Positions 14,063 through 17,280 of a DNA stretch of 17,280 nt are shown piece by piece. This DNA is from JBBIRM01 sp964517975 (lineage in GTDB: Bacteria > Desulfobacterota > BSN033 > UBA1163): contig CAZFDM010000201.1 of NCBI GenBank assembly GCA_964517975.1, positions 1 through 17,280 on the forward strand, given 5' to 3'. Under the pieces are notes generated by a model. The model did no database searches. It was given only the letters and a program-made list of their open reading frames with translations, and had not been told where the DNA came from. Each line of letters starts with the position of its first letter. Within the stretch, counting starts at the first letter, position 1. The position numbers and the translations under genes are program-made.

Positions 14063-16391
14063 AAAAGATCTTCTATCCATTCCCGAAATTCTTCCTCTTC
14101 TTCCTATGAGGGATATTGTTATCTTCCCTTATATGGTCATTCCGTTGTTTGTCAGTCGAGAAAGGTCGATCAAATCGATTGAGGAGGCCATCTCCAAAGA
14201 CCGTTTGATTTTCTTGGTCGCCCAGAAAAAAGTAGGGGAAGAAGACCCTTCTCCTAAGGACCTCTATCGAGTGGGAACGGTGGCGGTCATCATGAAAATG
14301 CTCAGGCTTCCCGATGGAAAGGTAAAGATCCTTATTCAGGGTCTCTCCAAAGCCTCTATTAAAGAAACTATCCACACAAAACCCTATTTTCTTGTGAAAG
14401 TGGAGAATATCAAAGACCCATTTATCACAGAGATCACGCTTGAGACAGAAGCCCTGATGAGAAATGTGAAAGAACAACTGGAGAGGATCGTCTCCTATGG
14501 TAAACTCTTATCCCCTGACCTGATGTTCATCCTCGAAGGGGTGGACGATCCAGGAAGGTTAGCCGATCTGGTGGCTTCCAACATTGAACTTTCTGTAGAA
14601 AAGGCCCAAGAGATTTTGGAGATTCTTGATCCCATTGAAAGACTTAAAGCGCTCAATGAACTCCTTGGAAAAGAGGTTCAGGTCCTCACCATGCAGGCCA
14701 AGATCCAATCCAGGGCAAGGGATGAAATGACGAAAAGCCAGAAAGAATATTTCCTTCGTGAACAGTTGCGGGCCATTCGGAGTGAACTGGGTGAGGTGGA
14801 TGAACGGACCAAGGAACTTAAGGAACTTCTCAAGAAGATCAAAAAGGCAAAGATGCCTAAAGAAGTTGAAAAAGAAGCCCGACGTGAATTGGAGCGACTG
14901 GAGCAGATGCATCCAGATGCCGCAGAGGCGGTGATGGTGCGAACTTATATCGACTGGCTGATCGATTTGCCCTGGTCGAAATCAACCGAAGACAACCTCG
15001 ATATCCAGAAGGCCAAACGGGTTTTGGATGAAGACCATTACAATTTAGATAAGGTAAAAGACCGAATCTTAGAATACCTGAGCGTCCATAAACTCCGTCG
15101 GGGGGTCAAGGGCCCCATCCTCTGTTTTATTGGACCTCCTGGGGTAGGAAAGACTTCTTTAGGGAGATCGATTGCCCGTGCCCTTGGAAGAAAATTTGTC
15201 AGGATCTCTCTTGGAGGCATTCGAGATGAGGCCGAGATTCGAGGCCACCGTCGTACCTATGTGGGGGCTATGCCTGGAAGGATCATCCAGTCCATAAAGC
15301 AAGCAGGATCCAACAACCCTGTCTTCATGATGGATGAAGTGGATAAAATCGGTGTAGACTTCCGAGGAGACCCATCCTCTGCCCTTCTTGAAGTACTTGA
15401 TCCAGAGCAGAACAACGCCTTTAGCGACCACTACCTCAATCTTCCATTTGATCTTTCAAGAGTGATGTTTATCACCACAGGGAATCTCACAGACCCCATT
15501 CCCTCAGCCCTCAAGGATCGGATGGAGATTATCAATCTTCCAGGATATACGGAGAAGGAGAAGATGGAGATCGCACGTAAATTCCTTCTCCCCAGACAGA
15601 TGGAGGAGAATGGGATCTCCCCAAACATCCTCCAAATTTCTGACAAAGCGATCCTTCAGATCATTTCTCAGTATACTCAGGAGGCAGGGCTCCGTAACCT
15701 CGAAAGGCAGTTAGCCTCTATCTGTAGAAAGGTGGCTCGCAGGGTAGCAGAGGGTGAGGGTAAGAGAATCTATATCAATCCAAGAAATCTTCACCAGTTC
15801 CTCGGTCCCCCTCTATTTCTTCCTGATGAGGAACTGAAAAGAAATGAAGTAGGGTTAGCTTTGGGCCTTGCCTGGACTGAAACCGGTGGGGATGTCCTTC
15901 ATGTGGAGGCAGCGACCACTCCTGGAAAAGGCTCTCTCATCCTTACTGGCCATCTTGGAGATGTGATGAAAGAATCTGCCCAGGCGGCTCTCACCTATGC
16001 GAGGTCGAAACAGAAGACTTACCGAATCAAATCCTTAAATCTTAACCACAAGGACATCCACATCCACGTCCCCTCTGGAGCCATTCCAAAGGACGGTCCC
16101 TCAGCAGGCATCACCATGGCAGTTGCTCTGGTCTCTATCCTTACCGGCATTCCCGTGAGAAAGGATGTGGCCATGACCGGTGAGATCACCCTCAGGGGAA
16201 GGGTTCTCCCCGTTGGGGGATTGAAGGAAAAGGCACTGGCAGCCCATCGCAACCATATCCAAAAGGTAATCATACCTTACCAGAATAAGAAAGACCTTTC
16301 AGACCTTCCAAAATATATTCGAAACAAGATCGACTTTATCCCCGTCAAACATATGGATGAAGTCTTGGAAATCGCCTTGACCCGTAAGTAG
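14046..16391 (+). CDS. lon: ATP-dependent Lon protease
   Basis: A 781-residue LonA-type protease that unfolds and degrades damaged or regulatory proteins in the cytosol. The N-terminal substrate-binding domain begins with LPLLPMRDIVIFPYMVIPLF (16-35). A helical region spans about 130-300. The AAA+ module has Walker A GPPGVGKTS (363-371), Walker B VFMMDEVDK (426-434) and the sensor segment FITTGN (475-480). The protease domain has the catalytic dyad S686 (PKDGPSAG) and K729 (GGLKEKA), 43 residues apart as in E. coli Lon. Length and motifs are intact. The ATG lies 17 bp inside rfaE2, so the two are probably transcribed together. I see no obvious heat-shock promoter close upstream. Confidence 0.98.
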   Translation: MKKEPEKDLLSIPEILPLLPMRDIVIFPYMVIPLFVSRERSIKSIEEAISKDRLIFLVAQKKVGEEDPSPKDLYRVGTVAVIMKMLRLPDGKVKILIQGLSKASIKETIHTKPYFLVKVENIKDPFITEITLETEALMRNVKEQLERIVSYGKLLSPDLMFILEGVDDPGRLADLVASNIELSVEKAQEILEILDPIERLKALNELLGKEVQVLTMQAKIQSRARDEMTKSQKEYFLREQLRAIRSELGEVDERTKELKELLKKIKKAKMPKEVEKEARRELERLEQMHPDAAEAVMVRTYIDWLIDLPWSKSTEDNLDIQKAKRVLDEDHYNLDKVKDRILEYLSVHKLRRGVKGPILCFIGPPGVGKTSLGRSIARALGRKFVRISLGGIRDEAEIRGHRRTYVGAMPGRIIQSIKQAGSNNPVFMMDEVDKIGVDFRGDPSSALLEVLDPEQNNAFSDHYLNLPFDLSRVMFITTGNLTDPIPSALKDRMEIINLPGYTEKEKMEIARKFLLPRQMEENGISPNILQISDKAILQIISQYTQEAGLRNLERQLASICRKVARRVAEGEGKRIYINPRNLHQFLGPPLFLPDEELKRNEVGLALGLAWTETGGDVLHVEAATTPGKGSLILTGHLGDVMKESAQAALTYARSKQKTYRIKSLNLNHKDIHIHVPSGAIPKDGPSAGITMAVALVSILTGIPVRKDVAMTGEITLRGRVLPVGGLKEKALAAHRNHIQKVIIPYQNKKDLSDLPKYIRNKIDFIPVKHMDEVLEIALTRK

Positions 16392-16535
16392 CGTATCCGT
16401 TTCTGTGTCGGGAATGAGCAAGTTTTGTGAAATGATATTGAGAATACAAAAAATTGACACCTTTAAATGTTATCTAAAAAGTTTATGACAGTAAAACAGT
16501 CACGGGCCATGAGATCCAATCGCGACCTTCGAAAG

Positions 16536-17280
16536 ATGGGTGAGTTTGGTCTTATCAATCGAATAAGAAAATGGATGGCCTCCTCTGATCCATCTCTCAT
16601 CCAAGGGATTGGCGATGATGTGGCAGTGGTTAAAATGGAAGGAAATTCCCTGCTAATCACAACAGATATCCTCATTGAGGGAGTCCATTTCCATAGGAAA
16701 TGGATTGATCCTTACCGGTTGGGAAGAAAATCCCTGATGGTTAACCTTAGCGATATCGCAGCCATGGGGGGAATTCCAAAATACTTTCTCATCTCCTTGG
16801 GTGTTCCAAAAGATCTTCCACTTTCTTTCTTTACTTCATTTTACAAGGGATTAAGGATTGGAGCAAATAGGTTTGGCGTCCGACTCATTGGGGGGGACAC
16901 TTCCCTTTCCAATAAGATTACCATCAACATCTGTCTTTTAGGAGAAGCAGGAAAGGGAGGACCTATCTTTAGAAAAGGAGCAAGGGTTGGAGATGGACTC
17001 TATGTGTCTGGTACGTTAGGAGATTCTGCCTTGGGATTAAGAGTTCTCAAGGAAAAGGGTTTAACAAGAGGGCCCAAGAAATTAATCGAAAAACACCTCT
17101 CCCCCCTTCCAAGAATAACATTGGGTCAAAGGATTGCTGAGCATCGTCTGGCCACTTCAATGATTGATATCAGTGATGGCCTTCTCATCGATACCACCCA
17201 TCTCTTAGAGGAGAGCGATGTGGGAGCAAGGATATGGCTGGATCGGATACCCCTTTCCAATCTTTATCGGAAATGGATCC
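16536..17280 (+). CDS. thiL: Thiamine-monophosphate kinase (partial, C-terminus outside window)
   Basis: The frame runs to the right edge, giving the first ~248 residues of an ATP-dependent kinase that phosphorylates thiamine monophosphate to thiamine diphosphate. It starts GEFGLINRI like other ThiL proteins. It shows GIGDDVAV (24-31), TTDILIEGVHF (42-52) and NLSDIAAMGG (70-79), then the IGGDTS and DISDGL segments of the PurM/AIR-synthase-like fold, which bind ATP, magnesium and substrate. I choose ATG 16536 because the next residues match the family N-terminus. The frame is open upstream with ATGs at 16509, 16485 and 16467, none with a strong ribosome-binding site. It follows lon by about 145 bp on the same strand. 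Confidence 0.93.
   Translation, partial: MGEFGLINRIRKWMASSDPSLIQGIGDDVAVVKMEGNSLLITTDILIEGVHFHRKWIDPYRLGRKSLMVNLSDIAAMGGIPKYFLISLGVPKDLPLSFFTSFYKGLRIGANRFGVRLIGGDTSLSNKITINICLLGEAGKGGPIFRKGARVGDGLYVSGTLGDSALGLRVLKEKGLTRGPKKLIEKHLSPLPRITLGQRIAEHRLATSMIDISDGLLIDTTHLLEESDVGARIWLDRIPLSNLYRKWI

Noticed and set aside
16454..16487. TTGACA upstream of thiL as a promoter
   Set aside because: No acceptable -10 lies at 16-18 nt: AAAAGT is at 17, and the TTATCT nearby is only 10 nt away. Transcription with lon is simpler.

Overview
The window looks like chromosomal housekeeping DNA from a Gram-negative (diderm) bacterium. The diderm evidence is a membrane-fusion-protein/ABC exporter set, a lipobox lipoprotein and a heptose-1-phosphate adenylyltransferase for LPS inner core. 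HemL implies the C5 (glutamate) route to 5-aminolevulinate. Gene content and order (lipoprotein-lysA-dapF-dapB; rfaE2-lon-thiL), moderate GC and repeat-littered intergenic gaps remind me of Desulfobacterota / former Deltaproteobacteria. That is an inference from memory of such genomes, not a computed assignment.

Layout. Positions 1-3781 (minus strand) hold an exporter operon: membrane fusion protein, LolD/MacB-type ATPase, FtsX-type permease, and a second permease cut by the left edge. Positions 3782-4125 are a 344-bp gap with a plausible exporter promoter and a short array of degenerate ~36-bp repeats. Positions 4126-9219 (minus) hold a tightly packed run: dapF, dapB, a fumarylacetoacetate-hydrolase-family enzyme, hemL, a histidine phosphatase and a HAD hydrolase, several joined by ATGA-type overlaps. 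Positions 9220-9525 contain a ~220-bp inverted-repeat (MITE-like) element and short direct repeats that run into the end of lysA. Positions 9526-13387 (minus) hold maf, a YggS-type PLP protein, a lipoprotein with fibronectin-III-like repeats, and lysA. From a divergent intergenic region at 13388-13573, the plus strand carries rfaE2, lon and thiL (cut by the right edge).

How the genes work together. dapF, dapB and lysA serve meso-diaminopimelate and lysine synthesis; dapA is absent from the position between dapF and dapB where I expected it. hemL supplies tetrapyrrole precursor. maf, YggS, the HAD enzyme and the FAH-family enzyme fit nucleotide or metabolite housekeeping. rfaE2 feeds LPS core synthesis, lon handles protein quality control and thiL makes thiamine diphosphate.

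I do not see a clear new multi-gene system here. The least ordinary items are the lipoprotein with an LptM/YifL-like head in front of lysA, the MITE-like element between lysA and dapF, a palindromic repeat shared by two gaps 9.4 kb apart, and small repeats that appear to have supplied the C-terminal codons of lysA and maf.
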